From: Nissabacter sp. SGAir0207
Lineage (GTDB): Bacteria; Pseudomonadota; Gammaproteobacteria; Enterobacterales; Enterobacteriaceae
Assembly (NCBI RefSeq): GCF_005491205.1
Contig: NZ_CP028037.1
Location: forward strand, 310,001-374,000
Reading direction: 5' to 3'
DNA length: 64,000 nt
Positions 53,741 to 61,943 of this stretch are shown in pieces. Position numbers and translations under genes: made by a program. Positions within the stretch are counted from its first letter, which is position 1. Each line of letters starts with the position of its first letter. The notes beneath the pieces are model-generated. The model was not told the origin of the DNA and did not search any database. It saw only the letters and a program-made list of their open reading frames with translations.

Positions 53741-54814
53741 TCAGGCAGGCGGGCACTGCTGGCGCCAGGCGCGCGGGCTGCTGCCGAACCAGCGGCGGAA
53801 GGCGCGCGAGAAGGCGCTGACTTCGGAATAACCCAGCAGGAACGCCAGTTCGGAGATGGGCAGGTGGCGCTGCGCCAGATAGTGGGTCGCCAGCTCCTGG
53901 CGCACGCCCTCCACCAGTCGGCTGAAGTTAAGCGACGCCTCGCCCAGCCGCCGTTGCAGCGAACCGCCGGACATGCCGAGCGCCTCCGCCACCTGTTCCA
54001 ACACCGGCTCACCCTGCGGCAGGTGCTGGCGCACGGCGGAGCGCGCCTGCTCCACCACGGAGAGCGGCTGGCTGCTCTGGTTGAGCCGCCGCATCGCATC
54101 CTGCATCACCATCAGCAGCACCGGGTCACTCTCGGGCATTGGCCGTAGCAGGTCGGCGCGCGGGATAAACAGTGAGTTAACCGGCTGGTCGAAGTAGACC
54201 GGCGCGTCATAGTATTTGCAGTGCTCGTGCCAGTTCTCAGGCCGTGGGTGCTCAAAGTGCACCTCTTTGGGCGACCACTGTGGCCCCAGCGCATGGCGCA
54301 GCAGGTTCAGCACCATGCCCATGGTCAGTTCGGCGTCCTGCCGCTGGGAGACAATCGCGCCGTGGCGGATCTGGTAGTCAAAACGCACGCACCCCTCCAG
54401 CTCCACCAGCCGGGTGAGGGTGGCGTGCTGGTGCCAGGGAAAGGCGAATGCCACATTGTGCAGCGCCTGCCCGACCGTGGCGGAGCACAGCCCGACATAG
54501 CCCAGCAGGCCGAGTTGCTGTGGCTTGAACTGCAAACCATAGTGCAGGCCAAAGTTGTCAAAGCCAGTCTGGCGCGCGGCCTCCTCCATCACCCGGCAGT
54601 AACCGGGCAGCGTCAGGCTTTGGGTCGGCTGGTTGAGCAGGGAGGGCGGGATGTGGCACACGCCGAGCACACGCTCCGGGTCGCCACCCTGCCGGGCGAT
54701 AAATGCCTCCAGCCCACTGGCGGCGGCGGCCAAAATGCCCTGATGGCCGGAAAAGGCCGGTTGGGCAAGGGCAGGAAAGGTGTCGGGATGGGTAAGCGCC
54801 TCGGCAAGGTTCAT
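53741..54814 (-). CDS. AraC family regulator with N-terminal arabinose-binding-like domain (PF12625 type)
   Basis: 357 residues. Domain about 25-205 (LTLPGYCRVMEEAARQTGFDNFGLHYG, LGLLGYVGLCSATVGQAL) is the sensor type seen in OruR/ArgR-like regulators. C-terminal HTH_18: VAEALGMSGGSLQRRLGEASLNFSRLVEGVRQELATHYL and ISELAFLLGYSEVSAFSRAFRRWFG. It lies 132 bp downstream of the kinase gene on the same strand and is probably the regulator of the amino-alcohol utilisation genes. Confidence 0.87.
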   Translation of the reverse strand: MNLAEALTHPDTFPALAQPAFSGHQGILAAAASGLEAFIARQGGDPERVLGVCHIPPSLLNQPTQSLTLPGYCRVMEEAARQTGFDNFGLHYGLQFKPQQLGLLGYVGLCSATVGQALHNVAFAFPWHQHATLTRLVELEGCVRFDYQIRHGAIVSQRQDAELTMGMVLNLLRHALGPQWSPKEVHFEHPRPENWHEHCKYYDAPVYFDQPVNSLFIPRADLLRPMPESDPVLLMVMQDAMRRLNQSSQPLSVVEQARSAVRQHLPQGEPVLEQVAEALGMSGGSLQRRLGEASLNFSRLVEGVRQELATHYLAQRHLPISELAFLLGYSEVSAFSRAFRRWFGSSPRAWRQQCPPA

Positions 54815-54946
54815 GGCGTGCTCCTGTCAAAAAGGGATCTGACAGGAATACAGCAAAAACCGTGCCAGCCAAGGAGTGCATGGGGCGGGCGATCACCCGC
54901 GCCCATGCGCGTCTTGTTGCACCACAAGTGGGCACGCCCGCCTGAA

Positions 54947-55978
54947 TCAGGCCGCCGCCTCTGCCGCCCCCACCGGCAGGCACTGCTGGGAGAGGTAGAG
55001 TCGGCAGAGGCGCACGCTCTGCTGCGCCCAGTCCGCGCCCAGCGAGCGGGCCTGCTCCGTCTCCGCATGGGAACCGACCCACGCCAGCAGCTGGATGCGG
55101 CGCTGGATCAGCATCGCCGGGATAATTGCCCGCTCCTCCGGCGTCAGCGGGCAGAGCTGCTGGTAGCCCTCCAGCCACCCCTCCACCCAGTTGGGGGCAT
55201 CCGGGTGATGCTCGACAAAGCTGATCGCCGCCGCCAGATCGTGCAGATACCAGCCGAAACCGCAGTCATCGAAGTCAATCACCCGCGTCTGCTGCTGGTG
55301 GCGCATCAAATTGGTCAGCCGCAAATCGGCATGGATCAGGCCGAAGCGGTCTGGCCCCTCGCCGAAGGCCGCCAGCGCCGCGCCCGCCTGGCGTTGCGCC
55401 CGCTCCACCAGTGGGATATCCGCCGCCGCCAGCCCCGGCGCGGCGCGCCAGTCACCCCAGTGGCCGGTTGCGCCGGTCATGGTGGCGTGATCCCAGCGCA
55501 AGCGCCGGAAGCCTGCCGGGCGCTGCCACTGGCGGCTGTGTTGGTGCAGCCGGGCGGTGGTACGTCCCAGTTCGATAAAGTCGGCGCGCGACACCCGGCT
55601 GATATCGCTTTGCAACACTTCACCGGCGATCCAGTCAAACAGCACCGCGTAGCGCGTCTCGCCCGCATCGGTGCGCAGCGGAATGACCCGCTCGCCCGCG
55701 CCGTTGCGGTGGGCGAATGGCACCTCAATGCCAGCCGCGCGCAGCGCATCCAGCCACTGCAACTCACTCTCAATCTCCTGCTGCTGGTGGTAGTTGGGGC
55801 GGTGGATGCGCAGCGCATAGCGCGTGCCGTGGGCATCGGTCACCTGGAAGGTGGCATTCTCCGAGCGGCAGAACAGTGCCGGCCGGGGTGAGTCCAGATG
55901 GGGGCAACTGGCCAGCGCCTGCCCGGCCAAACGGATCAGGGCGGCGTTGTCCAGCGAGTCATACTGTTGGGCGGTCAT
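54947..55978 (-). CDS. APH-family kinase, probable amino-alcohol (ethanolamine) kinase
   Basis: 343 residues with the aminoglycoside-phosphotransferase fold: RYALRIHRPNYH with the ATP-binding Lys replaced by Arg-Ile-His context, catalytic HADLRLTNLMRH (HxDxxxxN) and metal-binding VIDFDDCGFGWY. Homologues next to class-III phospho-lyases phosphorylate hydroxylysine or ethanolamine. Divergent from an ethanolamine-type permease followed by a class-III PLP enzyme, which together fit the kinase/phospho-lyase route of amino-alcohol catabolism described in Erwinia. Substrate assignment is inference. Confidence 0.75.
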   Translation of the reverse strand: MTAQQYDSLDNAALIRLAGQALASCPHLDSPRPALFCRSENATFQVTDAHGTRYALRIHRPNYHQQQEIESELQWLDALRAAGIEVPFAHRNGAGERVIPLRTDAGETRYAVLFDWIAGEVLQSDISRVSRADFIELGRTTARLHQHSRQWQRPAGFRRLRWDHATMTGATGHWGDWRAAPGLAAADIPLVERAQRQAGAALAAFGEGPDRFGLIHADLRLTNLMRHQQQTRVIDFDDCGFGWYLHDLAAAISFVEHHPDAPNWVEGWLEGYQQLCPLTPEERAIIPAMLIQRRIQLLAWVGSHAETEQARSLGADWAQQSVRLCRLYLSQQCLPVGAAEAAA

Positions 55979-56190
55979 AGGCGTCTCCTCACGGTTGATG
56001 GCGTTAGGATGCGGCGTGGGGCCGTGCGCTTACCTGACCGTGGGGCGCGGGAAGTTGACCGCAGGGCGCAAAAAAGCGGCAGCCGGGGCAAAGTTGACTT
56101 TAGGGGAGGGCGGCAGGCGCGCTGCGGTCAAGTCGGCACGCTGACAGGCGTGCATTATCGTAGCCATCCCGTCCATTCCGGAGTCGCACA

Positions 56191-57552
56191 ATGAGTCAGT
56201 TAAAACCCACGTTAGGCAGTTGGCACCTGTGGAGCATTGCCGTCGGGCTGGTAATCTCCGGCGAATATTTTGGCTGGAGCTACGGCTGGGGCGTGGCCGG
56301 TACGCTGGGCTTTCTGGTCACCACCCTGATCATCGCCGCCATGTATGGCTGCTTTATCTTCAGCTTCACCGAGCTGACCACCGCCATTCCCCACGCGGGC
56401 GGGCCGTTCGCCTATAGCCGCCGTGCATGGGGCGAGACCGGCGGCTTCATCGCGGGCATGGCGACGCTGATTGAGTTCGTCTTCGCCCCGCCGGCGATTG
56501 CGATGGCCATCGGCGCCTACCTCAATATCCAGTACCCGGCGCTGGAGCCGCGCTATGCGGCCATCGGCGCCTATCTGGTGTTTATGACGCTGAATATCCT
56601 GGGCGCGAAACTGGCGGCGATGTTTGAGCTGCTGGTGACGGTGCTGGCGGTGGTGGAGCTGCTGGTGTTCATGGGCGTGGTGTCGCCGAACTTCAGCATG
56701 GCGCACTTCACCAGCCACGGCTGGGCCGGGGCCGACCACTTCTCGTGGCAGGCACTCTCCGGCATCTTTGCCGCCATCCCGTTTGCCATCTGGTTCTTCC
56801 TGGCGATTGAGGGTACCGCGATGGCCGCCGAGGAGGCCAAAGACCCGGTACGCACCATCCCGCGCGCCTACATCGCGGGCATCCTGACGCTGGTGGTGCT
56901 GGCCGTCGGCGTGATGGTGATGGCTGGCGGCGTCGGCGACTGGGGCAGCCTCGCCAACATCAACGACCCACTGCCGCAGGCGATGAAACGCGTGGTAGGG
57001 AATGATTCGCGCTGGATGCATATGCTGGTGTGGATCGGGCTGTTCGGGCTGGTGGCGAGTTTCCACGGCATTATCCTCGGCTACTCGCGGCAGGGCTTTG
57101 CGCTGGCCCGCGCTGGCTTCCTGCCGCCCTCGCTGGCGCGGCTGTCACGCTTCTCTACCCCGCACCGCGCCATTCTGGCCGGTGGCGCGGTGGGCATCCT
57201 CGCCATCCTCGCGGATGGGCGCATCAACTTGCAGGGCATGAGCCTGACGGCGGCGATGATCACCCTGGCGGTGTTCGGCGCGCTGGTGATGTACATCATG
57301 AGTATGCTGAGCCTGTTCCGCCTGCGCCGCAGCGAGCCGGGGCTGGCGCGGCCATTCCGGGCGCCGGGCTACCCGCTGGTGCCGGGCATCGCGCTTGGGC
57401 TGGCGATCTGCTGTCTGGTCGCCATGTTCTGGTTCAACACCGAGGTGGGAGTGCTGTTCATTGCCCTGATGCTGGTCGGCTACGGCTACTTCCGCCTGAC
57501 CCACGCCCAGCGCGCCAGCGCGCCCAAAGACCGTATGCTGACCCAGGATTAA
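56191..57552 (+). CDS. APC-family amino acid/ethanolamine permease
   Basis: 453 residues, twelve helices. The N-terminal segment LWSIAVGLVISGEYFGWSYGW and the FTELTTAIPHAGGPFAYSRRAWG block are typical of the ethanolamine permease (Eat) branch; FFLAIEGTAMAAEEAKDPVRTIPRAY and SRQGFALARAGFLPPSLA follow. GGAG precedes the ATG. It is followed by the class-III PLP enzyme 70 bp on. Likely imports ethanolamine or a related amino alcohol. Confidence 0.85.
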   Translation: MSQLKPTLGSWHLWSIAVGLVISGEYFGWSYGWGVAGTLGFLVTTLIIAAMYGCFIFSFTELTTAIPHAGGPFAYSRRAWGETGGFIAGMATLIEFVFAPPAIAMAIGAYLNIQYPALEPRYAAIGAYLVFMTLNILGAKLAAMFELLVTVLAVVELLVFMGVVSPNFSMAHFTSHGWAGADHFSWQALSGIFAAIPFAIWFFLAIEGTAMAAEEAKDPVRTIPRAYIAGILTLVVLAVGVMVMAGGVGDWGSLANINDPLPQAMKRVVGNDSRWMHMLVWIGLFGLVASFHGIILGYSRQGFALARAGFLPPSLARLSRFSTPHRAILAGGAVGILAILADGRINLQGMSLTAAMITLAVFGALVMYIMSMLSLFRLRRSEPGLARPFRAPGYPLVPGIALGLAICCLVAMFWFNTEVGVLFIALMLVGYGYFRLTHAQRASAPKDRMLTQD

Positions 57553-57622
57553 CCGTCAGGCCGCCTGACATCCATCATTGAGACGGCGGGGCGCGCCCCG
57601 CCAAGCAGGAGAAGGGAACATT

Positions 57623-58963
57623 ATGGCTACACGTTCAACCATCATGGACACCAACAGTTTCCGGGCGGAACATGCCGCTCAGCTCGACAGCGAGACCCGC
57701 CGCCTGACGGAGCAGCGCGGCCGGGTGCTGGGTGACTCCTACCGCCTCTTCTACCGCAAGCCGGTGCATCTGGTGAAGGGGCGCGGGCAGTACCTGTGGG
57801 ACGCGGCTGGCGACCAGTATCTCGACGTCTACAATAACGTCGCCAGCATCGGCCACTGCCACCCGGCGGTGGTGGAGGCAGTGACCGCCCAGATGCAGCA
57901 GCTCAACACCCACACCCGCTACCTGCACCAGAACATCCTCGACTACTCGGAGGCACTGCTCGCCACCCTGCCGCCAGAGATCGACCGCGCCATGTATATG
58001 TGCACCGGCTCCGAGGCCAACGATCTGGCGATGCGCGTGGCGAAGGCCTACAGCGGTGGCACCGGCATCATCGTGACGCAGGAGGCGTACCACGGCACCA
58101 GCGAGCTGACCTCCGGCGCGTCGCCCGCGCTCGGCACTGGCCAGCCGCTGGCGGCCACCACCCGGCTGGTGCCGCCGCCAGACTACTACCGCGTCACTGA
58201 CCCCGATCTCGGCCACTGGTTCGCTGGCCAGATCCAGCAGCAGATCGATGACATGGCGGCGCACGGCATCAAGTTTGCCGGGTTCCTCGCCGACTCCATC
58301 TTCTCCTCGGACGGCGTATTGCCAAACCCGGCGGGCTTCCTGCAACCGGTGATTGATGTGGTGCACAAGAACGGCGGCATCTACATCGCCGATGAGGTGC
58401 AACCCGGCTTTGCCCGCACCGGTGACGCCTTCTGGGGCTTCGCCCGCCACGGCATCGTGCCGGACATCGTCACCACCGGCAAACCGATGGGCAATGGCAT
58501 CCCGATCTCCGGGATGCTGGCAAAAAGCGAAGTGCTGGCGGCTTTCAGCGACACCATCCCCTACTTCAACACCTTTGGCGGTAACCCGGTGGCCATCGCC
58601 GCCGCGCAAGCGGTATTGCGGGTGATAGAGGAGGAGCGGTTGCAGCAGCACAGTCTGGCGGTGGGTGGGCAGCTGCTGCGCGAGTTGCAGGGGCTGGCGG
58701 AGAAGTATGAGTGCGTCGGCGACGTGCGCGGCGCGGGGCTGTTCATCGGCTTTGAGCTGGTCAGCGACCGGGCGGCGAAAACCCCGGACAAAGCGCTGGC
58801 GCTGGATGTCACCGAGCGCCTGCGCGAGCAGCGGGTACTCACCTCGGTGGCTGGCCCCTACGGCAACGTGCTGAAACTGCGGCCGCCGTTGGCGTTCCAG
58901 AGCGGCGACATCGACTGGCTGGTGGGCGCGCTCGACAAGAGCCTGGCGGCACTGGCGCGCTAA
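57623..58963 (+). CDS. Class-III PLP enzyme (aminotransferase or amino-alcohol-phosphate phospho-lyase)
   Basis: 446 residues from the ATG at 57623 (AAGGGAA upstream). Class-III aminotransferase fold: LWDAAGDQYLDVYNNVASIGHCHP, MCTGSEANDLAMRVA, ADEVQPGFARTGDAFWGF with the cofactor Asp, PLP Lys in VTTGKPMGNGIP, and TPYFNTFGGNPVA-like loop. The YNNVASIGHCHP reading matches the AGXT2L1/ETNPPL phospho-lyase subgroup. With the kinase it would convert phosphoethanolamine to acetaldehyde, ammonia and phosphate. An ordinary omega-aminotransferase remains possible. No aldehyde dehydrogenase is next to it. Confidence 0.8.
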   Translation: MATRSTIMDTNSFRAEHAAQLDSETRRLTEQRGRVLGDSYRLFYRKPVHLVKGRGQYLWDAAGDQYLDVYNNVASIGHCHPAVVEAVTAQMQQLNTHTRYLHQNILDYSEALLATLPPEIDRAMYMCTGSEANDLAMRVAKAYSGGTGIIVTQEAYHGTSELTSGASPALGTGQPLAATTRLVPPPDYYRVTDPDLGHWFAGQIQQQIDDMAAHGIKFAGFLADSIFSSDGVLPNPAGFLQPVIDVVHKNGGIYIADEVQPGFARTGDAFWGFARHGIVPDIVTTGKPMGNGIPISGMLAKSEVLAAFSDTIPYFNTFGGNPVAIAAAQAVLRVIEEERLQQHSLAVGGQLLRELQGLAEKYECVGDVRGAGLFIGFELVSDRAAKTPDKALALDVTERLREQRVLTSVAGPYGNVLKLRPPLAFQSGDIDWLVGALDKSLAALAR

Positions 58964-59005
58964 CGGGCTGGCACGCTTTCTGCATTATTCGCTTATCTCC
59001 CCTTT

Positions 59006-59030
59006 GCGGCCCGTGACGGGCCGCTGTTTG
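59006..59030 (+). terminator. Probable terminator after the class-III PLP gene
   Basis: Stem GCGGCCCG/CGGGCCGC with loop TGA followed by TGTTTG; no long T run. Confidence 0.5.
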
Positions 59031-59046
59031 TAAGGAACCGATAAGC

Positions 59047-60336
59047 ATGACTGCACTTTCACTACCCGTTCAGGTCGCCCCGCGCACCAAATGGCTGCAA
59101 CTGCTCCTTGGGCTGGTCTGCATGGCCGCCATCTCCAGCCCGCAGTATGTCTGGACGCTGCTCACCAAGCCGCTGGCCGCGCAGCTCAATGTGCCGCTGG
59201 CGGAGTTGCAGGTCACCTTCTCGCTGCTGATTATCCTCCAGACCTTTTTCTCCCCCTTTCAGGGACGGTTGATTGATCGCTTTGGGCCGCGGCTGCTCAT
59301 CTCCATCGGGACGCTGTTGGCCGGGCTGAGCTGGGTGCTGACCGCACAGGTCGCCAGCCTGCCGATGCTCTATCTGGTCTACGGTGGGTTGGGCGGGCTG
59401 GGCACCGGCATTGTCTATGTCGGCGTGGTGGGGCTGATGGTGCGCTGGTTCCCGCAGCGGCGCGGCTTTGCGGCCGGGATGGTGGCGGCCGGTTACGGCA
59501 TGGGTGCCATCATCACCACCTTCCCGATCTCCCAGTCGCTGGCCGCCCACGGCCTGACGCAGACCCTCTGGCTATTCGGGCTGGCCTTCGCGGCGGTGGG
59601 GTTCCTTGCCAGTCAGGGCCTGCGCCTGCCGCCAGCCGAGGCGGAGCAAGGCAGCGGGCTGGAGGGGGTGCCGCAGCAACGGCAGTTCGCCCCGCGTGAG
59701 ATGCTGCGCCAGCCGCTGTTCTGGCTGATGTTCTTGATGATGACCATGATGTCCACCTCCGGCCTGATGGTCACCTCGCAGATGGCGATCTTTGCCCAGG
59801 ACTTCGGCATGACCGGCGTGACGGTGTTCGGGCTGGCGGCGCTGCCGTTGGCGATGACCATTGACCGCTTCACCAACGGCCTGACCCGCCCGTTGTGCGG
59901 CTATATCTCCGATCGCATTGGTCGGGAGAAGATGATGTTTTGGGCCTTCGCGCTGGAGGGCGTGGCGATGACGCTCTGGCTGATGTGCCGCCACGATCCG
60001 GTGCTGTTCGTACTGCTCTCCGGGCTGGTGTTCTTCGGCTGGGGTGAGATCTTCTCGCTCTTCCCCTCGACCCTGACGGACACCTTCGGCACCCGCCACG
60101 CCACCAGCAACTACGGCTGGCTCTATATGGCGCAGGGCGTCGGCTCCATCTTCGGCGGGCCGCTGGCGGCGTTGATCTACCAACGCAGCGGCGGCTGGGA
60201 CATCGTCTTCGGCTGCGCCATCTCCCTCGACTTCATCACCGCCGCCCTCGCGATGTGGGTGCTGAAACCCTGGCGCGCCCGCTTCCTCGGCGGACAGGGC
60301 AAGACAATGCCCCAAACCGCCCCCGCCTCCCATTAA
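59047..60336 (+). CDS. OxlT-family (oxalate/formate antiporter-like) MFS transporter
   Basis: 429 residues, twelve helices. LQVTFSLLIILQTFFSPFQGRLIDRFGPRLLISIG, GLGGLGTGIVYVGVVGLMVRWFPQRRGFAAGM and SDRIGREKMMFWAF are characteristic of the oxalate:formate antiporter branch of the MFS; the WLYMAQGVGSIFGGPLAALIY block fits too. It follows the PLP enzyme gene but has a hairpin between. Substrate is unclear; a carboxylate is likely. Confidence 0.85.
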   Translation: MTALSLPVQVAPRTKWLQLLLGLVCMAAISSPQYVWTLLTKPLAAQLNVPLAELQVTFSLLIILQTFFSPFQGRLIDRFGPRLLISIGTLLAGLSWVLTAQVASLPMLYLVYGGLGGLGTGIVYVGVVGLMVRWFPQRRGFAAGMVAAGYGMGAIITTFPISQSLAAHGLTQTLWLFGLAFAAVGFLASQGLRLPPAEAEQGSGLEGVPQQRQFAPREMLRQPLFWLMFLMMTMMSTSGLMVTSQMAIFAQDFGMTGVTVFGLAALPLAMTIDRFTNGLTRPLCGYISDRIGREKMMFWAFALEGVAMTLWLMCRHDPVLFVLLSGLVFFGWGEIFSLFPSTLTDTFGTRHATSNYGWLYMAQGVGSIFGGPLAALIYQRSGGWDIVFGCAISLDFITAALAMWVLKPWRARFLGGQGKTMPQTAPASH

Positions 60337-60343
60337 TATCTTC

Positions 60344-60411
60344 GGGCCAGCTCGCTGGCCCATTGCACCTTAAAACGGACATTAACGGCTTAGTGCACGT
60401 TTTAAGGTGCA
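60344..60411. repeat. Hairpin plus 14-bp inverted repeat between MFS and MBL genes
   Basis: GGGCCAGC/GCTGGCCC hairpin (60344-60361), then TGCACCTTAAAACG (60364-60377) and its exact complement CGTTTTAAGGTGCA (60398-60411) with a 20-bp spacer. The first may be the MFS terminator. The second could be an operator or an element remnant. Confidence 0.6.
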
Positions 60412-60454
60412 TAAGGTCGCTCGGTTACATGAAAAACCTCATCTGTCGGCCCCG

Positions 60455-61261
60455 CTACTTCAGCAGTTCGATATAACGCTTCACTGCCCGCTGTACGATC
60501 TTCTTGCCGTCGGCCTTGACCTGCTGACCGGGGAAAGCGCCATAGATGCGGCTGAAAGGGATCGCCTCGAGCCGGGTGCCGATGTGGCTGACATCGGTGA
60601 CGCCGAGCGGCAGCAGGTTGGGGTAGCTCCACATAAAGGAGATGCGCTCGCCGTCGGGGGTGATTTGCAGGGTGTCGCCGCACAGCAGTACGCCGTTGCG
60701 GTCGTGGCTGTCGCTCCAGTGCAGCACCGTCGCGCCGGGAAAGTGGCCGCCGAGGCAGACCAGTTGCACGCCCGGCAGTAGCTCCAGCGTTTCGCCCTTC
60801 CAAAAACGGATGGCCGGGCTGGGACGTACCACCCATGCGCGGTCGGCGGCGTGCAGGTGGATCGGCGCATCGCCAAAGGCGGCGCTCCAGTCCTGCATCC
60901 GGGTGTAGTAGTGCGGGTGGGAGACGGCAATGTGCGCCAGCCCGCCGAGGCTCTCCACCAGCGCCTTAGTGGCGTCATCCAGCAGGGCGGTGCAGTCCCA
61001 CAGCACGTTGCCAGCCGGGGTGCGCAGCAGGAAGGCGCGCTGGCCGATGCCCAGCTCCGGGGTGGGGTGCAGGCTGAACAGCCCCGGCTCGTGCAGCGCC
61101 CAGGCGTGGGCGTGGCTTTGGTCGATCTGCTCCGAGGTGCTCCACGTCTGCCCACCCGGCGGCACCCACTGGCGCTCATCCTCACAAATCGGGCAATGCG
61201 CCGGGGCAGTGTGCACGGCGGGGTAGGAAGTACCACAGGTTGAACATACATAATGGTTCAT
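60455..61261 (-). CDS. MBL-fold protein with N-terminal rubredoxin-like zinc ribbon
   Basis: 268 residues from the ATG at 61261 (GAGGGAG upstream). Residues 1-35 hold two Cys pairs (YVCSTCGTSYP and AHCPICEDE), a rubredoxin-type ribbon. The metallo-beta-lactamase domain follows, with HPHYY where active members have HxHxDH, then LGGHFPGATVLHW and LLCGDTLQI. The metal site is therefore partly degenerate. Function unknown; homologues are annotated as MBL-fold hydrolases in enterobacteria. Confidence 0.75.
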   Translation of the reverse strand: MNHYVCSTCGTSYPAVHTAPAHCPICEDERQWVPPGGQTWSTSEQIDQSHAHAWALHEPGLFSLHPTPELGIGQRAFLLRTPAGNVLWDCTALLDDATKALVESLGGLAHIAVSHPHYYTRMQDWSAAFGDAPIHLHAADRAWVVRPSPAIRFWKGETLELLPGVQLVCLGGHFPGATVLHWSDSHDRNGVLLCGDTLQITPDGERISFMWSYPNLLPLGVTDVSHIGTRLEAIPFSRIYGAFPGQQVKADGKKIVQRAVKRYIELLK

Positions 61262-61583
61262 GCATCGCTCCCTCAGGTCAACGGTGCGGCGGCTGCCGCA
61301 AGATTGGCACCGGTTTGTCCCTTCGCATCGAAACCAACGCCACCTGCATAAGAATAGTTGATGAATCAGCCAATGTGGCGCGATTGCACCACGCCGCTGC
61401 CCCGCCTCATGTTTTCTCATCTCTCCGCAGTGGCAAGCGGTGTCGCGGGCAGGGGTTCCTCATGATTTCCCACTGTCCTCATTTGTCGGCCATGTGATGG
61501 GGAAAATGGAGGGGGAGCACGTATGCTAAAAAGACCGTTTTACTTGCGCAGTTTAGGCAAGGTGAAGATATAAGGAGGTCGTG

Positions 61584-61793
61584 ATGCATTCCATTCCCTA
61601 TTTCTATATCTATCTATGCAAAAACGGTGAGTGGCGTTGGCGTTTTATGGCAAGTGATGGCGGTTTGATTGCGGTCAGCCCGAAGGGATACAAAGAGCTG
61701 GCGAAGTGTGAAAGCAAAGTTCACATGTTGATGGCTGAAACAGCGGGGGCGGTCACCATCGGTGATACCCACTATAGCCCGCTGAGTCTGTAG
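61584..61793 (+). CDS. Small YegP/DUF1508-like protein
   Basis: 69 residues. A strong ribosome-binding site (AAGGAGGT, 6 nt) selects the ATG at 61584. The block YIYLCKNGEWRWRFMASDGGLIAVSPKGYKEL followed by the hydrophilic CESKVHMLM resembles one DUF1508 repeat (beta-hairpin plus helix, usually FxxxxxxGxWRWRLxAxNG). Soluble, function unknown. Confidence 0.7.
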   Translation: MHSIPYFYIYLCKNGEWRWRFMASDGGLIAVSPKGYKELAKCESKVHMLMAETAGAVTIGDTHYSPLSL

Positions 61794-61809
61794 ATCGGCA
61801 GTACAAAAT

Positions 61810-61909
61810 TATCCGTTACCCCCTTGCCGAACAGGGCTGCCAGGCTGACCGTCAGGACGCCTGGAGCGGAGCGAACCCCGCCCCGACGCCCCACCACGGG
61901 TAACGGATA
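61810..61909. repeat. 100-bp element with 12-bp perfect terminal inverted repeats
   Basis: TATCCGTTACCC (61810-61821) and GGGTAACGGATA (61898-61909) bracket a GC-rich 76-bp core. It lies between converging genes and could be a structured terminator or a small palindromic mobile/repetitive element. Confidence 0.55.
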
Positions 61910-61943
61910 CCCTCAGGGCACCTTGCGATGCCCCAGCCACCGG

